From the NCBI GenBank assembly GCA_963971285.1, contig OZ020244.1, positions 9,982,001-10,046,000 on the forward strand: DNA of 64,000 nt, written 5' to 3'. Under the pieces are notes generated by a model that did no database searches, was not told the origin of the DNA, and saw nothing but the letters and a program-made list of their open reading frames with translations. The position numbers and the translations under genes were made by a program. The stretch comes from Astropecten irregularis (taxonomy: Eukaryota > Echinodermata > Asteroidea > Paxillosida > Astropectinidae). This document shows, one piece after another, positions 57,806 to 64,000 of this stretch. The first letter of the stretch is position 1; each line of letters starts with the position of its first letter.

Positions 57806-57982
57806 TCAGGGGTCAGTTCTAATGGCTTTGTCTGTGGTTTTAGTAATGTTAAAATAGCCTACCGTAAACGCGATATTTTTAACGCGAATTTGTTTTGAAC
57901 CATCTAAATTATCAATCACCTCTTGCAATTTAAACGTTTGTTCGTTTTTTGTCAAATAAAATGTGTGTTGTATTCCGCTCAT
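57806..57982 (-). CDS. Small beta-rich protein (58 codons), possibly N-terminus of the next gene
   Basis: From ATG 57982 (MSGIQHTFYL), preceded on its strand by TTATAATAAAAGTAGAGTAAG. The frame has LDGSKQIRVKNIAFTVGYFN, a beta-strand-like pattern with the hydrophobic alternation of jelly-roll N-termini. It ends at TGA 57806, 25 bases before ATG 57780. It is in the +1 relation to the following frame, so it is either a separate small gene or the N-terminal part of a frame-broken capsid protein. Confidence 0.5.
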   Translation of the reverse strand: MSGIQHTFYLTKNEQTFKLQEVIDNLDGSKQIRVKNIAFTVGYFNITKTTDKAIRTDP

Positions 57983-58094
57983 TCTTACTCTACTTTTATT
58001 ATAAAAAGACTTATATTATAAATGGAAAAACTCTTTAGGCGCTTTAGCTATTATCGTCAATAAAAATCATACTTTTTTTGTACAATTTAAAGAT

Positions 58095-59054
58095 ATGTCA
58101 ACCGCGTATAAATTACCACGCGTTAAAACGGACGAAGCGATCACACGATGGCAAACTAACCCTTTGACCTTTTATCAAAACCAATTCAACTTTGCGATTT
58201 ATTGTGCCACGACCGCGTGTGGAGTAGGCCTTGACCTCCTCCACAATAAAAACCAATACATATCATCGCTGTTTCATTTTCACGTGTATTATACGATGCG
58301 AAAAATATTTTATAATTTGATAGCACCGATACCTGGTGATGATGTATTTAACGCGTTAAATAACCGTTATGATACGAGAGCTTTTACGGACACGTGCCGC
58401 GTATTTGGCATCGATCGAAGCAAGTCTTTTAAACAAACGAGAGATACGACCTCAAACGGCTTGGGTACTGCTTTTTACTACAATTCGGGACCGGTTCCAG
58501 TGCCGGGAAAAAACTATGACCCCCACGACTTGGGTGTAAACTACGGTACGTATGCAGGCTCAACTTTTATGGGATTTGGTTTAATGGATCCACCAAAAGG
58601 ATCGGGTCACGCGAGTACCTATACGGCCACTTGGCTTGAACAATCCAATAATGTTTTAGGTGCTTGGACAGACTTTATTTCAAAGACGAGTTCTTTTACC
58701 GATGTTGGAATTACAAAAATTAACGAATCGATTAGGGCTTACGTGTACGCGCTTTTAGGTGCACAAGCACAAACAAAAACCAGTGCATTAACCCCGGGAA
58801 CCGGTTTAGATGCGCAGCATCAGTTTGTTACCATCGTAGAAAGTCTTATTAATAGCGAACCAGATTTAGAGCAGAGTATCAATCAATTTCAAGATTCACT
58901 GCAGTATGCTAAAACTCCACTCAACTTTGTCGTAAGACCCGGGCTATACCTCATTCCGTCAGATATGGATTTAAGGGTAGGCATACACGATGGTTACAAT
59001 AATAACTTGCAAATTGCACCTTTAACCGCTAAACCGGGATTTCAACAACCTTAA
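58095..59054 (+). CDS. Virus-like structural protein, unknown fold, with C-terminal membrane anchor in shifted frame
   Basis: 319 codons from ATG 58095, the only rightward gene in the right part of the block. Gly/Thr/Tyr-rich with many aromatic residues and no recognised domain. At the stop 59052-59054 the -1 frame is open from near 59033 and runs to TAA 59297-59299; it is Pro/Thr/Glu-rich (PTPRSSPTPKTSESN) and ends in a hydrophobic segment LTIGTVAIIAIGVLVYEIL. So the full product is likely a stalked, membrane-anchored protein broken by a frameshift. It converges on the leftward genes at the hairpin 59312-59342. Confidence 0.65.
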   Translation: MSTAYKLPRVKTDEAITRWQTNPLTFYQNQFNFAIYCATTACGVGLDLLHNKNQYISSLFHFHVYYTMRKIFYNLIAPIPGDDVFNALNNRYDTRAFTDTCRVFGIDRSKSFKQTRDTTSNGLGTAFYYNSGPVPVPGKNYDPHDLGVNYGTYAGSTFMGFGLMDPPKGSGHASTYTATWLEQSNNVLGAWTDFISKTSSFTDVGITKINESIRAYVYALLGAQAQTKTSALTPGTGLDAQHQFVTIVESLINSEPDLEQSINQFQDSLQYAKTPLNFVVRPGLYLIPSDMDLRVGIHDGYNNNLQIAPLTAKPGFQQP

Positions 59055-59311
59055 ACGCTCCGGTACAAGTTGATGACTTTAATCCTCAGCCAACCCTTGA
59101 ACCCAAACCCACTCAAGAACCAACAGAAGAACCTACACCACGTTCATCACCTACACCTAAAACCTCAGAGTCAAATCCTAAAGCATCTTTAGACATTCAT
59201 CAAGATGAAAAATTATCTTTAACGATAGGAACAGTTGCAATCATTGCGATAGGAGTTTTAGTCTACGAAATTTTGACTTACAAAAATATAAATATTTAAA
59301 CAACAAAAAAA

Positions 59312-59342
59312 TACCCCCAAGCTCCAAAAGAGCTTGGGGGTA
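59312..59342. terminator. Strong bidirectional hairpin (13-bp perfect stem)
   Basis: TACCCCCAAGCTC at 59312-59324, loop CAAAA, GAGCTTGGGGGTA at 59330-59342: a perfect stem, with A-rich sequence on one side and T-rich on the other. It lies between the converging genes ending at 59299 (plus) and 59375 (minus), where transcripts of both strands would end. Confidence 0.8.
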
Positions 59343-59374
59343 ATTTTTTTTTTATTATTTGTTAAAAAACAAAA

Positions 59375-60279
59375 CTACCAATTATTTTTAATATAAGCAA
59401 TAATTAAAGCACCTGTACCTATAAATAAAGCCCACACGTGTTCCGCTAGCCAGCCAACTGATTTACTTAAAACATTTAGTAACCAACTTATGACGCTACC
59501 AATGACTCCCGGCAGCGCACCTAATGCGGATAACCCTAATTTTTTCAAAGCGTTTGCTAAGTTTTCCAAGTGCTTTTGTACCCACTCTTTTATGCCACCT
59601 CCTGATGGTGGCTCAGGTTTAGGCGCGGGTGGCCCTGGGGTTGGGATACTTACGCCTCTAACGGCTGCTACCACCGAGCTTACCAGTGTGCTGATGGCCA
59701 TAGAAATTGCTGCTAAAATACTCGCGATCGTGACACCTTGCTCTTTAAATAAAAACTTAATTTTTTCTCTAAGCGTTACATCGCTGTCTAACATTATATT
59801 GATTGTTTCTTTGACGCGATTGATTTGAGATTTTATTTTATCTGATTCTCTTATGATATTATTAGACCTTTCTCGTATTTCAATGTTTATATTTTCTAAC
59901 TCTTCTGTGAGTGATCCTATTTGTTCTTCATCTTCTGCTTTTTTGCTTCATCTAATTCTTTTTTAACTCTTTCTTTTGTCTCATTTAACTCAGTTAGCTT
60001 TGTTTGTTCCAATAATAAATTTGCTTTAAGCGATTGTAATGTTTTGTCTAAACCACGTAGCTCTCTGATATTAAATTCGCTTTGTACATCAATGTTGGTT
60101 TCTTGTTCGAGTTCTTCTATAACATTACTCGTTTGATCAGCTGCTTGTGATAAATCTTGTAAGGGTATGTTTTCACTTTGAATATTAGTTAAAGATGTAC
60201 TTGCTTGTTGAAGCGCTGCGCTTGCTTCTTTGCTGTGTTTTGATGATTTAAAATCAACAATTCCTAAATCTTCTCGCAT
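59375..60279 (-). CDS. Coiled-coil protein with C-terminal hydrophobic domain, two frames linked by a slippery site
   Basis: First frame: ATG 60279 (MREDLGIV), a long charged helix region with NIRELRGLDKTLQSLKANL, to a stop at 59917. Second frame (-1, open from before 59938 to 59375): a further helix, then KEQGVTIASILAAISMAIS and, after a Pro/Gly-rich hinge, several hydrophobic segments ending WALFIGTGALIIAYI. The N-terminal start could be further up because the frame is open to 60342, directly behind the previous gene's TAA. I recognise the REL-GLD and KEQGVTIASIL pattern from uncharacterised element proteins of many invertebrates. A membrane-spanning or membrane-penetrating virion protein is a guess. 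Confidence 0.65.
59938..59944 (-). promoter_or_regulatory. Candidate -1 ribosomal frameshift site A AAA AAG
   Basis: On the minus strand the zero frame reads GCA AAA AAG CAG, so the heptamer A AAA AAG is exactly in the phase required for tandem slippage, and the -1 frame is the one that continues to 59375. No downstream stem-loop is obvious in the next 50 bases. A one-base indel in the A6 run would look the same. Confidence 0.45.
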
Positions 60280-60348
60280 AAAAATAGATCTATATTTAAT
60301 TCCTTTATCCTTTGTTCTAGAATATATTGTTCTCACAGAAGCAATTTT

Positions 60349-60540
60349 TTAAAAATCATTTTCCAACGTTAATTTTATTTTAATTCCATCTCTTTCGTAA
60401 TATATTCCATCCTTTTCAAATCTAAAGTTTTCGCGTTGAAATAAATCGAAAGTTGTATAACCTTCACTTCTTATGCTAGCATAAAAATTATTAATGTACT
60501 GATTTAGAAGTTGAAACGCTAGAAAAACATTTTTAACCAT
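60349..60540 (-). CDS. Small protein, 63 codons
   Basis: ATG 60540 overlaps the end of the upstream gene by 8 bases (60533-60540), a translational-coupling type arrangement. Sequence starts MVKNVFLAFQLLNQYI, with GYTTFDLF and KDGIYYERDGIKIKL later; compact, mixed alpha/beta, no recognised domain. Its stop is directly followed in the same frame by the open region of the coiled-coil gene. Function unknown. Confidence 0.55.
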   Translation of the reverse strand: MVKNVFLAFQLLNQYINNFYASIRSEGYTTFDLFQRENFRFEKDGIYYERDGIKIKLTLENDF

Positions 60541-60727
60541 TACGAAGATCTCTTAATTCCTCTTGTTGTTCTTGTGCATCACCACCTCGTAAATTATTTA
60601 ATCGAGCTTGATTTTCTTCAGAATCGAGTTCGGTATTATCATAAACGGGGTTGTTAAATTGTTGATCGTCTTTATCTTCTGTTTCATTTAACATGTGATC
60701 AGACTCTTGATAATCAAATTCATCCAT
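60533..60727 (-). CDS. Small acidic protein, 64 codons
   Basis: From ATG 60727, preceded on its strand by GTGTATATAATAAATAATTA, the common promoter-like motif. Highly acidic and Gln/Asn-rich (DDQQFNNPVYD, EEQQEELRDLR); probably disordered. No known function. First gene of the small cluster with the 63-codon gene. Confidence 0.5.
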   Translation of the reverse strand: MDEFDYQESDHMLNETEDKDDQQFNNPVYDNTELDSEENQARLNNLRGGDAQEQQEELRDLRNG

Positions 60728-60753
60728 CTTTAATTATTTATTATATACACATT

Positions 60754-61008
60754 TTAAACTGTAGGTTTATTTATAATACTACCCGGTAAGATTCCCTGTG
60801 TGACCAGCCACTGTTGCGTTGCTAAAGAACCTCCGACTAATGCGGTTAGTTTAGCCGCATCTTCTACGCTAAGCCTATCTAAATCAGGTGATTTAATTTT
60901 GAGTAATTGTTTACTTACCATCGAGTATCCCATGGTTAAAAGGCTTAACACTGCACCATGATAAACTGTGTTTGCTATTCCGTTTATATCAATATTTGTA
61001 TTTGGCAT
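60754..61008 (-). CDS. Small membrane-associated protein, 84 codons
   Basis: ATG 61008 with CTTATATAGTAAGA directly upstream. Residues about 16-32 are hydrophobic (YHGAVLSLLTMGYSMV), and a second weakly hydrophobic helix follows (AAKLTALVGGSLATQQWLV). The order HGA-LS...GYSM...LKLT-like is one I recognise in small proteins next to capsid genes of invertebrate Polinton-like elements, without a named function. Likely a virion membrane or capsid-interior component. Confidence 0.62.
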   Translation of the reverse strand: MPNTNIDINGIANTVYHGAVLSLLTMGYSMVSKQLLKIKSPDLDRLSVEDAAKLTALVGGSLATQQWLVTQGILPGSIINKPTV

Positions 61009-61037
61009 TCTTACTATATAAGTTTTTAAAATTTAAA

Positions 61038-61148
61038 TTAGTTTCTCTTTTTTAAAGATTGATAAAAGGGGAAGCCAATGGTGACTGCTGCTATTAAAAC
61101 ACAAATATAAACTGCGGCGGCAATATCATTTACGGTTGTTTCATCCAT
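61038..61148 (-). CDS. Tiny single-pass membrane protein, 36 codons
   Basis: ATG 61148 to TAA 61038. The upstream TTTATATATTAAAA is the same start-proximal motif as on its neighbours, which supports a real gene despite its size. It has an acidic start, one hydrophobic segment (AAAVYICVLIAAVTIGFPFY) and a basic end. It sits between two other small membrane-type genes with gaps of only about 25-30 bases. Confidence 0.6.
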   Translation of the reverse strand: MDETTVNDIAAAVYICVLIAAVTIGFPFYQSLKKRN

Positions 61149-61163
61149 TTTTAATATATAAAC
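61149..61163 (-). promoter_or_regulatory. Start-proximal TATATA promoter-like motif (series representative)
   Basis: Minus-strand TTTATATATTAAAA lies just before ATG 61148. Equivalent motifs (core TATATA or TATATAGTAA / TATATAATAAAT) stand within about 10-25 bases of the ATGs at 56869, 60727, 61008, 61581 and 62086, and T/A-rich variants precede 55688, 57982 and 54016. Such a motif so close to the start fits short-leader viral transcripts. Confidence 0.6.
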
Positions 61164-61173
61164 ATTTAAAAAA

Positions 61174-61581
61174 TCAATCCATTAAAAGTTCTTCGGGTTG
61201 ACTCTGTGGTAGACTTGGTTTTGTGATTTGAATAGGTTTAGAGTTTTCTGGTGATTTTTTTGATGATTTATACAATAAAAAACCTATACCGCCTACTAAA
61301 ATTAAACCGCCAACATAAAGTAATCTCGAATCAGGGATATTTTGAATAATCTCCGACTCCGACTCTTCTGTTTTCATTTTAGCTAATTGCTCTTTCATTT
61401 TTTTATTATGTTCTGCCAGGCGTTTACCTTGTTCAACGCGTTTAGCGTTTTTAGGTTTTACGGTTTGTTTTTTAGTTACTTGGGTCACTGGGGTTGTTGG
61501 TATCGGTGTTGGTGCTGCTGGTGCTGTTGTTGAGGGTGCTGTTGGTAAAGCTTGCTCCTTCTCCTGATGCATAGTTGTCAT
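61174..61581 (-). CDS. Single-pass membrane protein with Pro/Thr-rich N-terminus, 135 codons
   Basis: ATG 61581, preceded by CTTATATAATAAATAATT. It has a Pro/Thr/Ala-rich N part, a basic central helix (RVEQGKRLAEHNKKMKEQL), a transmembrane segment LLYVGGLILVGGIGFLLY at about residues 90-107, and a short Pro-rich tail. The start of this gene overlaps the end of the previous gene by 110 bases in another frame. Probably a virion or virus-membrane protein; no named family. Confidence 0.62.
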   Translation of the reverse strand: MTTMHQEKEQALPTAPSTTAPAAPTPIPTTPVTQVTKKQTVKPKNAKRVEQGKRLAEHNKKMKEQLAKMKTEESESEIIQNIPDSRLLYVGGLILVGGIGFLLYKSSKKSPENSKPIQITKPSLPQSQPEELLMD

Positions 61582-62086
61582 TTGAATTATTTATTATATA
61601 AGTATTTTTATTTGTTGTGGATTTGTTAAAGTTTAAATGTTTTGTGGTAATAAGTGTTGCTATCAAAGGTGATAGATAGACACCATATTTGTAACAAACC
61701 TCACTAAGTGCATAAGCTAAGCTATTACTAATGATAGGATCGTTATTTAAATCATTGGTTAAATTTTCCTCAGAATTTAAGCTAATTCTAATTCCTAAAA
61801 TATCAGCTGGAGTTGCTAAACCTATAGCTCGTGCATACAAACTCAAAATTGAGTTACCCACTGTAGCTACCACTTCTTTACCGAATTTAACTTGATACCG
61901 GTTAAATAATTTTTCTTGATCTGCAGGTGTTAGTGCTTCTATGTCTTTGATGGTGTATTCTTTACCTAAATATTTTGTTGAATCACCTGCTGCAACTATG
62001 CCACAAAGTCGATCTTTATAACTACTGTCGTTTGTTGTTAAAGGTGTATTTACATCGCTATTTATAATTGTTGTCAAGTCGTTCAT
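61472..62086 (-). CDS. Uncharacterised helical protein with Asn/Ser-rich tail, 204 codons
   Basis: The start ATG 62086 (MNDLTTIINSD) is preferred because TTATATAGTAAA lies directly before it; the open frame extends further up to 62197. The core has EALTPADQEKLFNRYQVKFG and a long helical segment (SILSLYARAIGLATP) and suggests an all-alpha fold. The tail is low-complexity Asn/Ser/Thr and overlaps the next gene. The LTP-x5-L-x-RYQ motif pattern occurs in neighbours of ATPase genes in similar elements. Function unknown. Confidence 0.62.
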   Translation of the reverse strand: MNDLTTIINSDVNTPLTTNDSSYKDRLCGIVAAGDSTKYLGKEYTIKDIEALTPADQEKLFNRYQVKFGKEVVATVGNSILSLYARAIGLATPADILGIRISLNSEENLTNDLNNDPIISNSLAYALSEVCYKYGVYLSPLIATLITTKHLNFNKSTTNKNTYIINNSNDNYASGEGASFTNSTLNNSTSSTNTDTNNPSDPSN

Positions 62087-62228
62087 TTTACTATATAACA
62101 ACTTATAAATTTTGTTAAAGCAAAATAAATTATAACATAAGAAGCTTAAGTTTAAAGTGATAACAAACTTAATAATAACATCAACGTATTGTAGCATTGG
62201 TGTTTTTTATTTATAACAAAATTAAAAA

Positions 62229-62263
62229 TTGCTATAAATAACTTGATAGGTAGTTATTAGCAA
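62229..62263 (-). terminator. Hairpin downstream of the packaging ATPase gene
   Basis: TTGCTA/TAGCAA and ATAACT/AGTTAT pair around an 8-base loop, with a TAA bulge in one arm. It lies 43 bases past the ATPase stop, on the leftward path. Confidence 0.5.
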
Positions 62264-62305
62264 ATTTTTTACAAAATACAACAAATGATAACAAAAATTA
62301 GGTTG

Positions 62306-62905
62306 TTAATCAAAAACGTGATATGAAACTGGAGGTTCTGTGTTAATAACCAATTTACTATATTTTTTATCACACAAATGTTTTTTAATTACGTCTCTTT
62401 TTTGATCACACACAACATCATTTTCATCTAATGCAATATCAAAACTCGTTTTATCTTTTGTATAAAACATCGCAACCCAACTTGTATTCTCACGATAGTC
62501 TTTTAAAACCGAATTATACTTTTGTGTTAATAACCAACAGCTATGGTTATAATGCCTCCCAGAGAAAGCGATTTTGCTCAACGCACATGTTTTTTTTCGA
62601 TATTTTATTTCCTGCTGACTCGAACAATCATCTATGATAAATAACGTTTTTATTCCATCTAAAATATTTTGATACAAATCTAGGGCTTCATTTAAAGTTA
62701 TTTTTTCAAAGTCTAAATCACACAAATATACATTTTCATCCATTGATATCCAAAGCCTCGATAAATAAGTTTTATTTTTAAATAAGGTCGGGCAAACGAT
62801 CGATTCAAATTTACCACGATATTCGGTTTCCAATAAATCTAAAATCCATTTAGTCTTTCCCGAGTTTGTTTTTCCTACAATTAAAGCACAATGACAAGAT
62901 TCCAT
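62306..62905 (-). CDS. DNA packaging ATPase (A32/FtsK-HerA type)
   Basis: 199 codons from ATG 62905. It has Walker A VGKTNSGKT at residues 10-18 and Walker B TLFIIDDCSS near residue 90, followed by the small sensor-type region (SGRHYNHSCWLLTQKYN), as in genome-packaging ATPases of Polintons, virophages, adintoviruses and large DNA viruses. It would pump the genome into the capsid. Length is near the family's lower end (about 200-260). It lies 17 bases downstream of the capsid gene, the usual pairing, and both are leftward. Confidence 0.85.
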   Translation of the reverse strand: MESCHCALIVGKTNSGKTKWILDLLETEYRGKFESIVCPTLFKNKTYLSRLWISMDENVYLCDLDFEKITLNEALDLYQNILDGIKTLFIIDDCSSQQEIKYRKKTCALSKIAFSGRHYNHSCWLLTQKYNSVLKDYRENTSWVAMFYTKDKTSFDIALDENDVVCDQKRDVIKKHLCDKKYSKLVINTEPPVSYHVFD

Positions 62906-62921
62906 TTATTTTAATAAGCTT

Positions 62922-64000
62922 TTAAAAAACTAAATTCTTAAAATTTCCATCCTCAATGGTTAATTGCGCATCCATGACCAAAAATACGAACATCGTTAAA
63001 TCTCCCGCTGTTTCAGCCTCTCGAGTCATCTGAATCTGGATTCCTCCTCCGTCGTTTAAACGTCTTCCACTTCCGTGTGCACTATTATCATCAGTTGAGC
63101 GAAAATCTAGCCACAGACCATATTTATCTTTATAGTAGTCAGCCATTTCTAGGCCCACTAAATTTAAATCTTTTACAATCGATTGACCATTTTCGGTATC
63201 GCTATCACCAAAAAATTTATTAACTTCTTGCCAGTGCTGATACTCAAACATACCTTGCGAGTAAAGTTGATTGGGTTTTCCTTCGACCGTAATGCTGGTT
63301 TTGCTAATGTGGGGGTTGTAAAATCTTTGAGGGTTTTTTACCGTTGGGTCTCTAAATAAGATTAAAACGCCTTTGAGACTTTTAATCGGTTGATTAATCA
63401 TAACGTTCCATAAGGTATCTGATTTGTTGATCGATCTTGTTTCTAAATTATGTACGTGATCAAAAAGATAGTATTTCATTCGTTTGTTTTTTAGCTCTTG
63501 TGTCAAATCTCGGTTAGTGACGACTTCGTATTCAAGCGTTAAATCTGAAATTGAATATTGGGCACTTGTATCCGAGCTATTAACGACTTTATCGTGATCG
63601 TTAAATGTTAATTCATACGTCAGGGGCTGCTTTAGACTGTTAGGATAAAAAGGATGATGTGCTGTTAAAAGCTCAATATCTAAAGGAATACAATATCGAT
63701 TACCAAACGCGTCGGCGATAGCTTTATCTTTTCCGCTATTATTTACGGCACTAGCATCTTCCGCGCCTAATCTTAATTTTGTGACGTTTTCTTTTTCAAG
63801 GCCTACATAAGCCATATTTCGTGTAATATAGGGATGCAGCCAGTTATCTTTAAAATTGTGAAAGACATCTGCATCGCGATAACTCACGATTGTGTTACAT
63901 TGAAGCCTAACATTGATTTCGCGTATTAAGTTACGGCATAAGTTGTTAAACACCGTTCGATTACCATCTGACCCTCCCTCTAACTCGAGTTTAAAAGCGA
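62922..64000 (-). CDS. Capsid-like (putative major capsid) protein, 5' end outside window
   Basis: The frame is open through the right edge, so the N-terminus is missing; about 355 residues are visible up to the stop at 62922. Beta-rich throughout, it has a C-terminal motif VDFR-like (WLDFRSTDDNSAHGSGRRL) and ends with MFVFLVMDAQLTIEDGNF. This DFR-S-DN-HGSGRR pattern recurs in capsid-type proteins of metazoan Polinton-like elements, and the position directly before the packaging ATPase supports a double-jelly-roll major capsid protein. Assignment is by context and pattern. No internal stop in the visible part. Confidence 0.65.
   Translation of the reverse strand, partial: AFKLELEGGSDGNRTVFNNLCRNLIREINVRLQCNTIVSYRDADVFHNFKDNWLHPYITRNMAYVGLEKENVTKLRLGAEDASAVNNSGKDKAIADAFGNRYCIPLDIELLTAHHPFYPNSLKQPLTYELTFNDHDKVVNSSDTSAQYSISDLTLEYEVVTNRDLTQELKNKRMKYYLFDHVHNLETRSINKSDTLWNVMINQPIKSLKGVLILFRDPTVKNPQRFYNPHISKTSITVEGKPNQLYSQGMFEYQHWQEVNKFFGDSDTENGQSIVKDLNLVGLEMADYYKDKYGLWLDFRSTDDNSAHGSGRRLNDGGGIQIQMTREAETAGDLTMFVFLVMDAQLTIEDGNFKNLVF

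Larger units (their letters stand above)
54016..64000. mobile_element. Endogenous Polinton-like/adintovirus-like DNA virus (partial)
   Basis: A dense block of small intronless genes on both strands, short AT-rich gaps, gene-end hairpins and a start-proximal TATATA motif: a viral rather than a host style. Two markers carry the assignment: a packaging ATPase and, next to it, a capsid-like protein. A TFIIB-like factor and several small membrane proteins fit. The right end is outside the window; the left limit may be near 53.8 kb. No DNA polymerase, integrase or terminal repeats are visible, so it could also be an unintegrated-type virus relic or another member of the Preplasmiviricota-like assemblage. 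Frame breaks suggest partial decay. Confidence 0.75.

Noticed and set aside
54016-64000. Bacterial prophage or contaminating bacterial contig
   Set aside because: No ribosome-binding sites, eukaryotic-virus-type ATPase and TFIIB ribbon, TATATA start motifs and gene-end hairpins argue for a eukaryotic DNA virus.

Overview
The window is a eukaryotic, almost certainly marine-invertebrate, repeat-dense chromosome segment. It holds no confidently intact host gene. The evidence is the set of mobile families (Helentron-type Helitrons with OTU and endonuclease domains, three Gypsy LTR elements, tRNA-derived SINEs, foldback and TIR elements), the AT-rich intergenic DNA and the absence of bacterial gene architecture. 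I cannot name the phylum.

Layout. 1-9062: a Helentron carried as a near-identical tandem duplication (1-2077 equals 6654-8740), with Rep, PIF1-like helicase, OTU and endonuclease parts all broken by stops or frameshifts. 9063-14966: Gypsy-1, degenerate. 15-17.4 kb: short tandem repeats and one possible exon. 17.45-26.4 kb and 35.3-38.8 kb: head-to-tail arrays of non-autonomous elements whose cores are tandem units with paired TGACGTCA (CRE) palindromes, plus two 19-bp minisatellites. Their ends (5' palindrome, 12-nt subterminal inverted repeat, 3' hairpin) look like Helentron-associated non-autonomous elements. 26407-35297: Gypsy-2, young, with an uninterrupted 1538-codon pol. 39680-44981: Gypsy-3, internally deleted, with two nested TIR elements, a TTAT target duplication and a PHD-type zinc finger at the integrase C terminus. 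46.7-49.55 kb: a second Helentron lineage with a herpes-tegument-like (C76-type) cysteine protease, an OTU protease and a deletion joining OTU to Rep. 49.55-53.3 kb: simple and tandem repeats and a second non-autonomous family with ETS and AGGTCA direct-repeat motifs.

54.0-64.0 kb is different in kind: a compact, gene-dense, AT-rich block of small intron-free genes on both strands, with hairpins downstream of genes and TATATA motifs just upstream of start codons. It encodes a capsid-like protein (cut by the right edge), an A32/FtsK-HerA-type packaging ATPase, a TFIIB-like factor, a possible ssDNA-binding protein and a series of small membrane or coiled-coil proteins. I read it as an endogenous Polinton-like or adintovirus-like DNA virus, integrated or assembled next to host repeats. 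No polymerase or integrase is visible; these would lie to the right if present. One gene pair is joined by a textbook A AAA AAG slippery heptamer; several other breaks may be decay or homopolymer assembly errors.

Working together: in the virus-like block the late-type genes (capsid, ATPase, small membrane proteins) run leftward as one series and converge at a 13-bp hairpin on a rightward gene. In the host part, the autonomous Helentrons would be the plausible source of enzymes for the CRE and ETS/AGGTCA element families.
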